Counted from the stretch's first letter, positions 17,080 through 27,144 are shown. The stretch is 64,000 nucleotides of DNA from Nostoc sp. NMS9 (GCF_017114995.1 NZ_JABXKL010000071.1:159147-223146); one strand, 5' to 3'. Program-made: numbers and translations. The notes: generated by a model from the sequence alone, not told the origin.

Positions 17080-18600
17080 GTGATAAAACAAGTCGAATGG
17101 TCGGAAAATCCGGTTACGTCTCAACAAGTAGTAGAGTTTGAAAGTGACGTGCGATCGTCGCAACTTCAACGGACAGAAAATCAAGTAACGTCAGCACCAG
17201 TAGCCGACTCAGAGGAGGAGCAGGTCGAACTAAACCAGCCAGCGAATCCGAACCGTAGCGTCGTCGAATCTGTGGGCGCGTTTCCCAATCAGCTTTCTGA
17301 GAGACTGGGCTTAACCATGCCTCGATGGCTGTTATGGTTTATGACGGTTGTCATTGGCATCATCTTATCTGGGCTGCTGGTGTCAACGTTAGCGCTGTGG
17401 ACTCCTTTATGGAGCAATCTAGATCGAACAGATGAAGATTTAGGAACTACTGCTAAAGACGAAGTAAAAATCCCATTACCAGGGGAGTTATGGGGCAAAC
17501 TCTCCCAGTACAAGCTTTCACGTCCGATGAATATTTTAATCATGGGGATTGAACCAGTCAGCGGTACCGTTGATGGCTCACCAGAAAGCTTTGCAGGGAA
17601 AAGCGACTCCATGCTACTGGTACGACTGAACCCTAGTGAAAAATCTGTAAGGGTGCTTTCCATTCCCAGAGATACGATGATCGCCATCCCCGAAAAGGGA
17701 GAAAAGGGATTAACTAAGGTATCTGATGCCAATGCCAAAGGCGGCCCTGTCTTGGCAGCACGGGTAGTTAGCCGTACTTTAAATAACGCCCCAATTGATC
17801 GTTACATCCGCATTTCTACTAGCGGCTTACGGCAGTTAGTCGATCAGTTAGGCGGAGTAGAAGTCTTTGTTCCCCAATCAATGGAATATAAAGACTCTAG
17901 CAGTCGATTATCGATTAATTTAGTCAGTGGCTGGCAAACCCTCAACGGCGAACAAGCAGAACAGTTTGCCCGATTCCGCGAACCAGGTTTGGGAGATTTG
18001 CCGAGAGTACAACGTCAGCAAGCACTAACAGCAGCCTTGCTGCAACGCTTAAATAGTCCCACCATCTTACCCAGGTTGCCTCAATTAACTCGCTTGATGC
18101 GAAAATATTTTGATACCAACCTGAAGATGGAAGAAATGATGGCGTTGGTCAATTTCGGTCTTAACCTAGATCGAGATAATTTCCAAATGACCGTGTTGCC
18201 TGGTACCTTTAGCCGTTTTAGCAAAGACCCTGATAGCTATTGGCTGAATATGACTGGACAACAGAGCCTGTTGAATGATTATGTTGGGGTAAATGTACCT
18301 GGTCTAAAGCCAGATATGCGTCAGGTTCCTAACCTCAAAATTGCTATTCAAAATGCTTCAAATCAACCTCAGCTAACTGAAAAAGTTATTGCTTATCTGA
18401 AACAGAAAGGCTTTAATAATATTTACAAAGTGCCTGATTGGCCAGATACCCAACGTCAAACTCAGATTATTGTCCAAAAAGGCAACCGACGAGTTGGAGT
18501 TGATTTGCAAAAAGTCTTAGGCTTAGGTCAAATCGAGGTGTCTGCCATTGGTGATTTAGAATCCGATCTGACAATCCGCATTGGTAAAGATTGGAAATAG
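17080..18600 (+). CDS. LytR-CpsA-Psr (LCP) family glycopolymer transferase
   Basis: LCP proteins attach lipid-linked glycopolymers to the wall on the outer face of the plasma membrane. The protein has an acidic, disordered cytoplasmic N-terminus, one membrane anchor (WLLWFMTVVIGIILSGLLVS), then the LCP domain with MNILIMGIEP, SDSMLLVRL, VLSIPRDTM, LVDQLGGVEV, GWQTLNGEQAEQFARFR and the arginine pair DLPRVQRQQ. A C-terminal LytR_C domain (KIAIQNASNQPQLTEKVIAYL) follows. GTG 17080 is preferred over TTG 17062 because GGGGAG sits six bases before it. Divergent from manC, so polysaccharide assembly is a plausible common theme (inference). Confidence 0.92.
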   Translation: MIKQVEWSENPVTSQQVVEFESDVRSSQLQRTENQVTSAPVADSEEEQVELNQPANPNRSVVESVGAFPNQLSERLGLTMPRWLLWFMTVVIGIILSGLLVSTLALWTPLWSNLDRTDEDLGTTAKDEVKIPLPGELWGKLSQYKLSRPMNILIMGIEPVSGTVDGSPESFAGKSDSMLLVRLNPSEKSVRVLSIPRDTMIAIPEKGEKGLTKVSDANAKGGPVLAARVVSRTLNNAPIDRYIRISTSGLRQLVDQLGGVEVFVPQSMEYKDSSSRLSINLVSGWQTLNGEQAEQFARFREPGLGDLPRVQRQQALTAALLQRLNSPTILPRLPQLTRLMRKYFDTNLKMEEMMALVNFGLNLDRDNFQMTVLPGTFSRFSKDPDSYWLNMTGQQSLLNDYVGVNVPGLKPDMRQVPNLKIAIQNASNQPQLTEKVIAYLKQKGFNNIYKVPDWPDTQRQTQIIVQKGNRRVGVDLQKVLGLGQIEVSAIGDLESDLTIRIGKDWK

Positions 18601-18604
18601 CCAA

Positions 18605-18690
18605 GAGTCATTAGTCATTAGTCATTAGTCATTAGTCATTGTTAACTAACAGAGGACAAATGACAAAAGACTAATGACAAAAGACAAATA
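18605..18690. repeat. Tandem heptamer repeat (agtcatt) after the LCP gene
   Basis: Five consecutive copies of a 7-mer (agtcatt) followed by gacaaa/gactaat variants that run up to the next ribosome-binding region. Another STRR family, distinct in sequence from the GC-rich ones. Confidence 0.75.
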
Positions 18691-18698
18691 ATAAAATT

Positions 18699-19205
18699 AT
18701 GAAAAAGATTTTACTGCGCTTTTTGGGTTTGATTGTGATTTTACTACTAGCATTTGGGTGGATAATACTTAATCCCAAACCGGCTTTTGCTCAGATAAAC
18801 ACAATCAATTACAACAATATAAATTTAGAAAATCGTGACTTTTCTCATGCTGATTTAGCCGGTGTAACTTTTGTCGCAGCAGAAATGCGGGGGACGAATT
18901 TTCAAGCAGCGAATTTAACCAACGCAATTCTGACTAAAGGAGTTTTATTAAAGGCAAATTTGGAAGATGCGAACTTGAGCGGCGCTTTAGTCGATCGCGC
19001 CACTATGGATGGTGCTAACCTGAAAAATGCCATATTTACTGAAGCAACTTTGACCCGTAGCCGCTTTTATGATGCTGATGTCACTGGTGCTGATTTTACC
19101 GATGCTTTAATTGACCGCTATCAAGTGTCATTGCTGTGTGAAAGAGCCGATGGTGTAAATCCAGTTACAGGTGTGTCAACACGAGATAGTTTGGGTTGTA
19201 AGTGA
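18699..19205 (+). CDS. Exported pentapeptide-repeat protein
   Basis: A 168-aa protein. Residues 1-31 form a signal peptide (KK, hydrophobic core LRFLGLIVILLLAFGWIIL, then PKPAFAQ with an AFA cleavage box), so it is exported to the thylakoid lumen or periplasm. About 18 A(D/N)LXX-type pentapeptides follow (for example ANLTNAILTKGVLLKANLED), which form a right-handed quadrilateral beta helix. The C-terminus (LLCERADGVNPVTGVSTRDSLGCK) carries two cysteines that could form a disulphide cap. It resembles thylakoid-lumen pentapeptide proteins of cyanobacteria and chloroplasts. The downstream gene overlaps by four bases. Confidence 0.85.
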   Translation: MKKILLRFLGLIVILLLAFGWIILNPKPAFAQINTINYNNINLENRDFSHADLAGVTFVAAEMRGTNFQAANLTNAILTKGVLLKANLEDANLSGALVDRATMDGANLKNAIFTEATLTRSRFYDADVTGADFTDALIDRYQVSLLCERADGVNPVTGVSTRDSLGCK

Positions 19206-20173
19206 AGAATCTCGGCGTTGAGCATAAAAGAGAGATATTTTATCGGAATATGGAAAATAAAGCTTCTTTATTAGATTATGTATTATTAATTACAAATTTG
19301 CTTTTATTTTGGTATTTTCACAAAGGTAAAAATCTAAAAATCCATGAGCAAACACAAAATAAACTTAATTTTACTATTCAACCGAAGTTGCTTCGATTTA
19401 TTGGGTTATTTATTGGACAAGCAGGGATAATTTTATTATTTGCTATTTTCGCGATTATACCAGTTACACAACTTAGTTGTTACCGTGTTCCGCAAAATTT
19501 ACAAGCTTCCACTATTGAGCAAAAGTCATCAAAAATTATATGTAAATTGCGAGAATTTGATTTTTTTGGTAATCAAAAAACCCAAAAACAAATTACTGGG
19601 TTAATTGGAACTCGTTTAGAAAAACAAACTAAAACTGATAAAGAGGGAAAAATCCTATATACATATCGAGTTGAATTATTAACTAACACAGAAACTATTC
19701 TATTTACACGAATTGCTTACAGCGATTCTTATTACGAAGAAGCAAAATTGATAATATTAAAAATTAATAATTTCTTAGCACAACCGTTAGAAAAAAGTTT
19801 AGTAGTTAAGCAAGATGATACTTTAAAAGGCTATGCAGCAATTGGCGTAACCCTATTTTGGTTTTTATTATGTTTATTCGTAATAGCGACAGGTTCATTT
19901 ATAAACTGTAATTTTGATAAAGAATCAAATAGTTTAACTCTCAGCCACTATAGATGGTTTGGGACATTGGGAAAAGCAGTTTTTCTTTACTCGTTGAATG
20001 AAATTGTCGAGATTAAGGTTGAAAGCTCTTCTAGCGAAGATGGCTTTGTTTATCGGGTTAGCTTAACGTTAATATCTGGTGAAAGCGTATCTTTAAGTGG
20101 CTGCTATAGTTCTAGGTTTGAAGAGAAACAAGAAATAGTTAAGATAATCAAAAGTTTTCTCGCTGCCAATTAG
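19202..20173 (+). CDS. Unknown membrane protein
   Basis: A 323-aa protein I do not recognise. Three hydrophobic stretches are visible: about 20-38 (LLDYVLLITNLLLFWYF), 66-92 (FIGLFIGQAGIILLFAIFAI) and 212-236 (GYAAIGVTLFWFLLCLFVIA). A polar region between the second and third is probably extracytoplasmic, and a beta-rich C-terminal region (YRVSLTLISGESVSLSG) follows, resembling a bacterial PH-like fold. The GTG start overlaps the previous stop (GTGA), which suggests translational coupling; an internal ATG at 19250 is an alternative. The gene is much more A+T-rich than its neighbours. Confidence 0.7.
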   Translation: MKNLGVEHKREIFYRNMENKASLLDYVLLITNLLLFWYFHKGKNLKIHEQTQNKLNFTIQPKLLRFIGLFIGQAGIILLFAIFAIIPVTQLSCYRVPQNLQASTIEQKSSKIICKLREFDFFGNQKTQKQITGLIGTRLEKQTKTDKEGKILYTYRVELLTNTETILFTRIAYSDSYYEEAKLIILKINNFLAQPLEKSLVVKQDDTLKGYAAIGVTLFWFLLCLFVIATGSFINCNFDKESNSLTLSHYRWFGTLGKAVFLYSLNEIVEIKVESSSSEDGFVYRVSLTLISGESVSLSGCYSSRFEEKQEIVKIIKSFLAAN

Positions 20174-20388
20174 TACCTATTTATACCAATTCTGCCGCTT
20201 TCTCAAGATCAACTCTGCGATCGCATCCCAAAAAACGTCCTAAACTATAAATAAATTATATTGATTCAGGCGTTGGTGTATTAGTCTAATGACATAACGC
20301 AATGGCAGTTATGATACCTTCGGGGAACGGAGGAAACCCTGGCTCCCCTATTTAAGATTGACTGAGAATTGTCAAAAATCAATCGCCT

Positions 20389-23300
20389 CTAATTACTGCT
20401 GGGAATTTCAATCAAAAACTCTGTTCCTTCTCCTGGTTTAGAAGAACATTTCATTTGACCATTATGTTTATCAACTACTATTTGATGGCTAATAGACAAT
20501 CCTAACCCCGTACCTTTACCTGGTGCTTTGGTAGTGAAGAAGGGATCAAATATATGCGATCGCACCTCTTCTGGAATTCCAAGACCATTATCAGCTATTC
20601 TTATTACAATCTGATTATTAATGGCTTGCGTATTAATCCAGATAGTCAAGGGTATTCTCGGACACGTTTGTGATAATTTCAAATACCTCTGCTGTATAGT
20701 GTTAAACTTTTCCTCTAATGCATCAATACTGTTACTCAAAAGATTCATAAATACTTGATTTAATTGTGCAGGATAGCATTCGAGTAAAGGTAAACTATCA
20801 TATTGTTTAACAATCTCAATAGCTGGGCGATCGTTATTATTTTTGAGGCGATGTCCTAAAATTAGCAAAGTACTATCCAACCCTTCATGAATATCTACTG
20901 GCTTCAATTCAGCCTCATCTGTACGAGAGAAGTTTCGTAGTGATAGCACAATATCACAAATCCGCTCTGTTCCTACTTTCATTGACTCAAGGGTTTTGGG
21001 TAAATCTTCGATGATAAAGTCCAAATCACTCTTGTTGATTTGCTCTTGGATAGTTGGCAATATTGAGGAGTTTTGACGGTAAAGTTTCACTACTTTTAGG
21101 AGTTCTTGAGTATATTCACTTAAATGGATAAGATTGCCAAAAATAAAACTGATAGGATTGTTGATTTCATGGGCAACTCCAGCAAGTAGTTGTCCTAATC
21201 CCGCCATTTTTTCACCCTGAATTAACCTGGTCTGAGTTTGTTTTAATTCTTGCAGAGTTTGAGACAGTTCCAAGGTTTGACGTTTAGTTTGCTCTAGTAA
21301 TTCTGCTTGCTGAATCGCAATTCCTAATTGCACCCCAACTTGAGCCAGTAAATTAATTTCTTCCTCTTTCCAATAACGTGGTTGCGAATTTTGATAAGCA
21401 ACTAATAATCCCCATAATTTTTCACCTTCCCGAATTGGAACAAAGGTTTCGTTACGCGGAAGTTCGTTATCGTCATCTGTGTCCTCAAAAGTTTCTATAA
21501 TCATTGGTTGAGCTTGGACAACAGGTTTCCAACCATCTTTAAAAGAATCTGCCACAAATTTACCGCTCCAATCCAGGTTGAAACGGTAGATTGCAACTCG
21601 CTCGACTTCGAGCAACTCTCGCACAGCGTGAGTAGTGGTTCTAAAAATAGTTTTAATATCGAGTGACTGGCGGATTTTATCAATGGTTGCAGCCAGCAAT
21701 TCTTGCCGTTCCATTGCTTTTTCGCGTTCAGTGGCTTCTGCTAACTGGACAACCTGCATTTGAACTTGCTTTAAATAAGAATCCTGTTTTAATGCGACTC
21801 CCAATTGCTCGGCTATTTGGCTGGCAAATTCAATTTCAGAGGGTTGCCAGTAGCGAGGAGCATTGCATTGGTGAATACATAGCAATCCCCAAAGTTCACC
21901 TTTTTTCAATAGAGGTGCGATCATATTTGCCCGCACTTGAAATTTTTCTAGGATTTGGATGTAGCAACCGGGGAACTTTCCTTGATAAATGTCAGCGATC
22001 GCATTTACTCGACCTTGGGCGTAAAGGTGTGCAAAGTTTTCACCGAAGCAATAATCATAAACTTTTTCTGCTATTACCGAGTTACACTCAGGCACAAAAT
22101 CCTCAGAAATAAATTCCCCTTCCCAATCTTTTTGCGGGTCAAAACGAAAGACTGCTACTCGGTCTGCTTGCAGCATTTGCCGTGCCTCAGTGACAGTAGT
22201 CTGGAAGATTGTATCTAAATCTAAAGACTCCCGAATTCGAGTAATTACACTAGTTAATGTCTTTTGTTGCTCTGCTTGGTACTGAGCGTATGCCAGCAAC
22301 TTATGGTGTCGCACTGCTACACCAATTTGTGTACCGATTTTGCTCAGTGATTCGACTTCATAAGATTGCCACTCTCTGGGTGAGGCATTTTGATAAGCAG
22401 CGATGATGCCCCAAAGTTGATCTCCTTGGAGAATGGGGGCAGTTGCAAAGGCTTTTGCCTGAAATTGCTCTAACAGTGTTATGTGGCAGTTTGTTAATCC
22501 GGCTTGGTAAATGTCATTAACTATAAATGTCTGGTTGTTAACGTAACGTCCACCTTGCGTCTGTTGTAAATAAGTATCAGCGATCGCAGGCTGAACGCCA
22601 ACTAAAGGAGTGCAGCCTCCCGCAAATGATTCAGCTACAAAGTTACCACTCCAATCGGGATTGAAGCTAAAGATGGCAACTCGGTCAGCTTGCAGCAGCT
22701 TGCGTATTTCTTGAGTTGTGGTTTTAAAGATAGTTTCAATATCAAGGGGTGAGCGAATTTCATCGACAATTTTAGCTATTACTTGGTCGCGCTGAACTGC
22801 TTGAGCCAATTTTGCGGCTTGCAATTGGACTTCATGGAGATGCTTTGCTTGTTGAATCGCAACAGTAAGATGGTCAGCAATTTGACGAATAAACTCAATT
22901 TCCGATTCTTTCCAGTCACGAGCCTCACTGCACTGATGAATGCAAAGCAATCCCCACAGTTCCTTCTGGCGGGATAGAGGGACAACGAGGTTGGCCTGTA
23001 TCTGAAATTTACTCAAAATTGCCACATGACAATCATTCAGTCCCGCCTTGTAAATATCTGCTACTGCTTGCACTTGACCTTGTTGATAACTAGAAACAAA
23101 TTGTTCTCCAAAGCAGTGGTCATAAACTTTTACTGCCATTGCTGAGTCCCAGCCAAGTGCAACATCCTCAGAAACAAATTCTCCCTCCCAGTTTTGTTCG
23201 CGGTCAAACTGGAAGACTGCTACTCGGTCAGCATTTAGCAACTGACGCACTTGTGTAACAGTCGTTTGAAAAATTGTTTCTAAGTCCAGAGACTCCCGAA

Positions 23301-23406
23301 TTCGGACAATTACACTCGCCAAAGCCTTTTGTTGCTCTAGTTGCTCTTGAAGTTGAGTGCTGGACAAGAGAAGTTGATTTTCTGTGAAATTTAAATTGGG
23401 TTCCAT
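20389..23406 (-). CDS. Multi-GAF (cyanobacteriochrome-like) sensor histidine kinase
   Basis: A 1005-aa soluble sensor kinase. There are four tandem phytochrome-type GAF domains. The first three carry the bilin-ligand Cys after DIY-(K/Q): C126 (DCHVAIL), C307 (NCHITLL) and C481 (GCYIQIL), so bilin binding and light sensing are likely. The fourth (about 580-705) lacks the whole segment that should hold the Cys. A HisKA-like domain follows (GEKMAGLGQLLAGVAHEINNPISF, phospho-His in VAHEINNP), then HATPase (NLLSNSIDAL, DNGLGIPEE, GTGLGLSIS). There is no receiver domain, so it must signal to an unlinked regulator. It stands alone and is convergent with the unknown membrane-protein gene. Confidence 0.93.
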   Translation of the reverse strand: MEPNLNFTENQLLLSSTQLQEQLEQQKALASVIVRIRESLDLETIFQTTVTQVRQLLNADRVAVFQFDREQNWEGEFVSEDVALGWDSAMAVKVYDHCFGEQFVSSYQQGQVQAVADIYKAGLNDCHVAILSKFQIQANLVVPLSRQKELWGLLCIHQCSEARDWKESEIEFIRQIADHLTVAIQQAKHLHEVQLQAAKLAQAVQRDQVIAKIVDEIRSPLDIETIFKTTTQEIRKLLQADRVAIFSFNPDWSGNFVAESFAGGCTPLVGVQPAIADTYLQQTQGGRYVNNQTFIVNDIYQAGLTNCHITLLEQFQAKAFATAPILQGDQLWGIIAAYQNASPREWQSYEVESLSKIGTQIGVAVRHHKLLAYAQYQAEQQKTLTSVITRIRESLDLDTIFQTTVTEARQMLQADRVAVFRFDPQKDWEGEFISEDFVPECNSVIAEKVYDYCFGENFAHLYAQGRVNAIADIYQGKFPGCYIQILEKFQVRANMIAPLLKKGELWGLLCIHQCNAPRYWQPSEIEFASQIAEQLGVALKQDSYLKQVQMQVVQLAEATEREKAMERQELLAATIDKIRQSLDIKTIFRTTTHAVRELLEVERVAIYRFNLDWSGKFVADSFKDGWKPVVQAQPMIIETFEDTDDDNELPRNETFVPIREGEKLWGLLVAYQNSQPRYWKEEEINLLAQVGVQLGIAIQQAELLEQTKRQTLELSQTLQELKQTQTRLIQGEKMAGLGQLLAGVAHEINNPISFIFGNLIHLSEYTQELLKVVKLYRQNSSILPTIQEQINKSDLDFIIEDLPKTLESMKVGTERICDIVLSLRNFSRTDEAELKPVDIHEGLDSTLLILGHRLKNNNDRPAIEIVKQYDSLPLLECYPAQLNQVFMNLLSNSIDALEEKFNTIQQRYLKLSQTCPRIPLTIWINTQAINNQIVIRIADNGLGIPEEVRSHIFDPFFTTKAPGKGTGLGLSISHQIVVDKHNGQMKCSSKPGEGTEFLIEIPSSN

Positions 23407-24174
23407 TGCTCTGGATTATCTCGTTTTTATACAAGGGTTCCTCACACCAAAGTTCATGGGGTTAAGAAGTGTCACAAATATGACAAACTGCAAAGTTTTA
23501 CAGTCTTCAACTGGCCGCGTCCAGAATTCACCAATTTCAGATGAATGGCAACTTGTTGGGGACGAATGGGCGCTCTGAGACTGAGTACTGGCTATTAGGG
23601 AAGAAAATATAAGTAAAATTTGTTTGGGATTCAAATCTCGCCTGATACCCAGTCCCTAGTCCCCAATCCCCAGTCCCTAGTTCAACTATTTCCCAGAAGA
23701 TGGTTATTGTTATAGTTCCCCTTTCTCGATCTATCCTTGTAATGGGTTAAAAAATAATTTTGGCTTGTACACAACAAAACAGATGACTAAGTACACAATT
23801 TTGTAAATTTGTCGCCAATTGAGGATTTAATTTTAAATAAAGAGGAGCGCAAAGTTTATTTGGGTATATTCACTACGAACTTAGGCAAGGCTGTATTAAG
23901 TTAGTGTTGTCGGGGCAAATCAGAAAAGCGGTCTGAATCCCTTCGGAATCGCGATCTAACTAACTTGTAATTCGCTGTATTATAGCAATTTAATTTTGAG
24001 CGTAGGCGTAGCCCGCCTTCTCTACGAGACGCTTTGCGAATGGCATAGCTTTGCCTTTGCCCTTGGCGTAGGCATTTAAAATTACTAATTTGTCAAAATT
24101 TACCTGACAGACTGTGGAATTTCAGGTTAAATGTTTTAAAGTATGCACTCTGCAAGAGTTGTCGGGTATTATTC
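23407..24174. other. 768-bp intergenic region with repeats
   Basis: Divergent promoter region for the GAF kinase and murJ. It contains an STRR block at about 23643-23683 (cccagtccctagtccccaat-like) and a GC-rich interspersed palindromic repeat at about 24001-24075 (gcgtaggcgtagcccgcc... gagacgctttgcg). I see no gene in it. Confidence 0.6.
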
Positions 24175-25779
24175 GTGACACAACAAGATCAAAAACCCTC
24201 TCGTTCTTTCGCTGGAATTGCTGGCATTGTTGCCGCAGCCACATTAATTAGTAAAGTCTTCGGCTTAGTGCGGCAGCAAGCGATCGCTGCCGCATTTGGT
24301 GTTGGTGCTGCTGCCACTGCCTATAGTTATGCCTATATTATCCCTGGCTTTCTATTGATCTTACTTGGTGGCGTAAATGGACCATTACACAGTGCGCTCG
24401 TCAGCGTTTTAGCCAAGCGTCGCCGAGAAGAAGCGGCTCCTCTAGTGGAAACCGTGACAACGCTGGTAGGAGGAGTGCTGTTGCTGGTGACAGTGGCTCA
24501 AGTTCTATTTGCGGATGCGATCGTTGATTTAGTCGGTCATGGTTTGGAAGAAACAACCAGAGCGATCGCCATTCAACAACTCCGCATTATGGCACCAATG
24601 GCTTTATTTGCCGGTTTAATTGGCATTGGCTTTGGTACTCTCAATACAGCTAATCAATATTGGTTACTCTCCATTAGCCCTTTATTATCGAGTATTACCG
24701 TTGTTGGCGGACTTGCTATCTTGGCGATGCAACTGGGCAAGAATATTATTAAACCGGAGTACGCTTTAATCGGGGGAATGGTCTTAGCTTGGGGAACTTT
24801 AGCAGGAGCAATTCTCCAGTGGTTAGTGCAGCTAATTGTTCAATGGCGGTTAGGATTGGGCACATTACGTCTGCGGTTTGATTTTAAATCCCCTGGCGTT
24901 CAAGAAGTGATCAAAATCATGACTCCGGCAACGATTTCCTCTGGAATGATGCCAATTAATGTTGCCACTGACCTTTATTTTGCTAGTCCTATCCCTGGTG
25001 CAGCGGCAGGATTTAACTATGCCAATCTATTAGTCCAAACTCCCTTGGGGATTATTTCTAATATTATTTTGCTGCCTCTATTACCGATATTTGCCAAACT
25101 TGCTGGCCCCGAAAATTGGCAGGACTTAAAATTACGGATTCGCCAAGGACTCTTACTCACTGCTTTTACCATGTTACCGTTAGGGGCGCTGATGGTGGCG
25201 CTATCTATACCCATTGTACAGGTGGTATATGAGCGCGGTGCTTTTAAGCCAGAAGCCACACAGCTAGTTTCATCCTTGCTAGTAGCTTATGGAATTGGGA
25301 TGTTTGTCTATTTGGGGCGTGATGTTTTGGTGCGGGTATTCTATGCTTTAGGCGATGGACAGACACCTTTTCGCATCAGTATTTTTAACATTTTGCTCAA
25401 CATTTTATTAGATTGGTTTTTCGTTAAACCTTTTGGCGCTCCCGGTTTGGTATTAGCAACGGTGGGTGTAAATTGTAGCTCAATGTTAATGCTGTTATGG
25501 TTGCTTGATCGCAAACTCAATGGTTTACCTTGGCGCGAGTGGAGTTTGCCGATTTTGGGTTTGGCTGCTGGGAGCGTGGTAGCTGGGGTAGCAAGCTATG
25601 GGACATTGATTGGTTCTCAGTATTTGTTAGGTAAAACGGGTTTACTGATTCTGGTGTTGCAGTTGTGTGTATCTGGCTTCGTAGGGATTGTGGTGTTTGC
25701 TGTGATCGCTTCATGGTTGAAAATACCAGAGGTGAATATTTTTATATCTCGTCTACGTCAACGCTTTTTGAAGAAATAA
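24175..25779 (+). CDS. murJ: Lipid II flippase MurJ/MviN
   Basis: Polytopic inner-membrane protein of 534 aa of the MOP superfamily, which flips lipid II across the plasma membrane for peptidoglycan synthesis. The N-terminal signature AATLISKVFGLVRQQAIAAAFG is typical, followed by about 14 hydrophobic segments spread to the C-terminus (for example YIIPGFLLILLGG, LFAGLIGIGFG, GAPGLVLATVGVN). The segment LGRDVLVRVFYALGD with its arginines matches the family's hydrophilic-groove region. The start is a GTG at 24175, with only a weak purine run before it. Monocistronic. Confidence 0.94.
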   Translation: MTQQDQKPSRSFAGIAGIVAAATLISKVFGLVRQQAIAAAFGVGAAATAYSYAYIIPGFLLILLGGVNGPLHSALVSVLAKRRREEAAPLVETVTTLVGGVLLLVTVAQVLFADAIVDLVGHGLEETTRAIAIQQLRIMAPMALFAGLIGIGFGTLNTANQYWLLSISPLLSSITVVGGLAILAMQLGKNIIKPEYALIGGMVLAWGTLAGAILQWLVQLIVQWRLGLGTLRLRFDFKSPGVQEVIKIMTPATISSGMMPINVATDLYFASPIPGAAAGFNYANLLVQTPLGIISNIILLPLLPIFAKLAGPENWQDLKLRIRQGLLLTAFTMLPLGALMVALSIPIVQVVYERGAFKPEATQLVSSLLVAYGIGMFVYLGRDVLVRVFYALGDGQTPFRISIFNILLNILLDWFFVKPFGAPGLVLATVGVNCSSMLMLLWLLDRKLNGLPWREWSLPILGLAAGSVVAGVASYGTLIGSQYLLGKTGLLILVLQLCVSGFVGIVVFAVIASWLKIPEVNIFISRLRQRFLKK

Positions 25780-25791
25780 CGAGCGATCGCT

Positions 25792-26049
25792 CTAGCCAAT
25801 GTTAAGAAATATCCAAATATATAGATAGCGTCGGCGCTGTCCGTCGTAGACATCGCCTGTTGCTACAGAGTTAGGAATAGAAATATTTTGGGTGGCTGTA
25901 TAACTACTGGCAGGTGCTAGAGGCGTATTTTCTCTTGTTAGGATGAAAGTGAGATTAGTATCGCTGTAGTCGTAGAACTGGTCATCGGAAATGTAAACAG
26001 AGTCATACCAACCAGATAAAGCAGAAACTGTACCTTGGTTTTTGACGAG
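25792..26049 (-). pseudogene. CARDB-domain gene fragment
   Basis: On the minus strand, an 85-codon frame ending at the TAG at 25792-25794 encodes LVKNQGTVSALSGWYDSVYI, then SDDQFYDYSD and SSYTATQNISIPNSVATGDV. This is the pattern of CARDB repeats from large cyanobacterial exoproteins (VxNQG, WxDxVYLSDD, LxxGSSYT, IPxxxxGxY). A stop codon lies directly upstream (26050-26052) and there is no start codon. The C-terminus drifts into unrelated residues after about 75 codons. A remnant of a larger surface-protein gene. Confidence 0.7.
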
Positions 26050-26147
26050 CTATAGTCGTTAGAAAAAATAAAAATGATTAAGATTTGATTCTTAACCATC
26101 GTCACTTAAGCAACCATTAGATGAGTGTCCAACATTACAAATTAATT

Positions 26148-26861
26148 CTAAAACTTCGTATTATTAGCATAGATAAAATAATGGTCTGTCACTTTTACAT
26201 CGGCTTTAAAACCAACTTGTATCAGATGCTTTTCCAGTTCATCTTGCTGATAAAAAACTTTCACTATTTGAAATTCTTGCCCATCATTTAACTTCCGGCT
26301 TTTGTAGATACTGCCATCATCATTCAGAATATGGTTATTAGCTGTAGATGTCGGTTCAAAGCGCGAGTCAACAATAAATACTTGTCCGCCGACACGCACA
26401 GATTTATAAACTTTTAGCAAAAACGATTTCAGTAATTCTGGCGGCACATGAGATAACCAGAAAGAGAAAAATACTAAATCATATTCAGCGTGCGGTTCCC
26501 AGGCAAATAAATCAATTTGGTGATATTCTACTTTTTGTGAATTTAATTTGCTACGATTAATTTCAATTACTTCTTCGGAGGCATCAATTGCAGTAATTTT
26601 CTGTCCAGTTTTTAAAAGCTCTTGTGTCCAAATTCCTGTTCCACAGGCTAATTCTAAGATTTCCTCAGCTTGGACAATTTCTTGTAAATCCTGTTTGACA
26701 ATATCAACTTCTTTAAACCAACGCTGGTTTAGTTGCTCACCGCGATCGTAACGACCAAGGCGATAAAACCACTGATCGTATTCGTTGGCTCTAGCACGAT
26801 AGTAGGCAATTTGTTGTTGCAGAATTTGATTGGTCATTGCCAGCTTATCATCTACTCTCAT
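26148..26861 (-). CDS. Class I SAM-dependent methyltransferase
   Basis: A 237-aa protein with a Rossmann methyltransferase fold. Motif I is EILELACGTGIWT at about 68-80, followed by the acidic loop ITAIDASEEVIE (ribose-binding Asp), motif II EYDLVFFSFWLSHVP, and motif III VGGQVFIVDSRF. The N-terminus YYRARANEYDQWFYRLGRYD is shared with bacterial methyltransferases annotated as ubiquinone/menaquinone or small-molecule types. Substrate unknown. The ATG at 26859-26861 is taken; a TTG precedes it by one codon. Isolated gene. Confidence 0.88.
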   Translation of the reverse strand: MRVDDKLAMTNQILQQQIAYYRARANEYDQWFYRLGRYDRGEQLNQRWFKEVDIVKQDLQEIVQAEEILELACGTGIWTQELLKTGQKITAIDASEEVIEINRSKLNSQKVEYHQIDLFAWEPHAEYDLVFFSFWLSHVPPELLKSFLLKVYKSVRVGGQVFIVDSRFEPTSTANNHILNDDGSIYKSRKLNDGQEFQIVKVFYQQDELEKHLIQVGFKADVKVTDHYFIYANNTKF

Positions 26862-26870
26862 CAACTCTAG

Positions 26871-27020
26871 ATAAATTTTACAGCTAAAAGTTCTGCTGAC
26901 TCAATAGGAGCAGATGAAGTATTATCCCAAGGGCAGTGGCTCAATCAATTTAAGCGGGAAATTTATCTACAGCATCTCCAGCATCTGAGTTCAGGAGATC
27001 CTGTCAGTCAATCAGGCTAG
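26871..27020 (+). pseudogene. Possible decayed gene tail
   Basis: A 49-codon open frame bounded by stop codons and lacking ATG/GTG. It reads like protein (GADEVLSQGQWLNQFKREIY, then LQHLQHLSSGDPVSQSG). A 9-bp inverted repeat (gcatctcca / tggagatgc) overlaps its end. Not recognised. The remainder of the 26862-27269 gap holds HIP1 sites and the hairpin at 27145. Confidence 0.3.
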
Positions 27021-27144
27021 TTCCATTCTGTTGGAGATGCTTAAGTAGGTCGGCGTAAATAATTATCCTTGGGATAAGGCAGGGGTAAAAGCGCGATCGC
27101 ACCCACTACTCGATTTAAAGAATTTTGAATTTTTCAGTTGGTAT

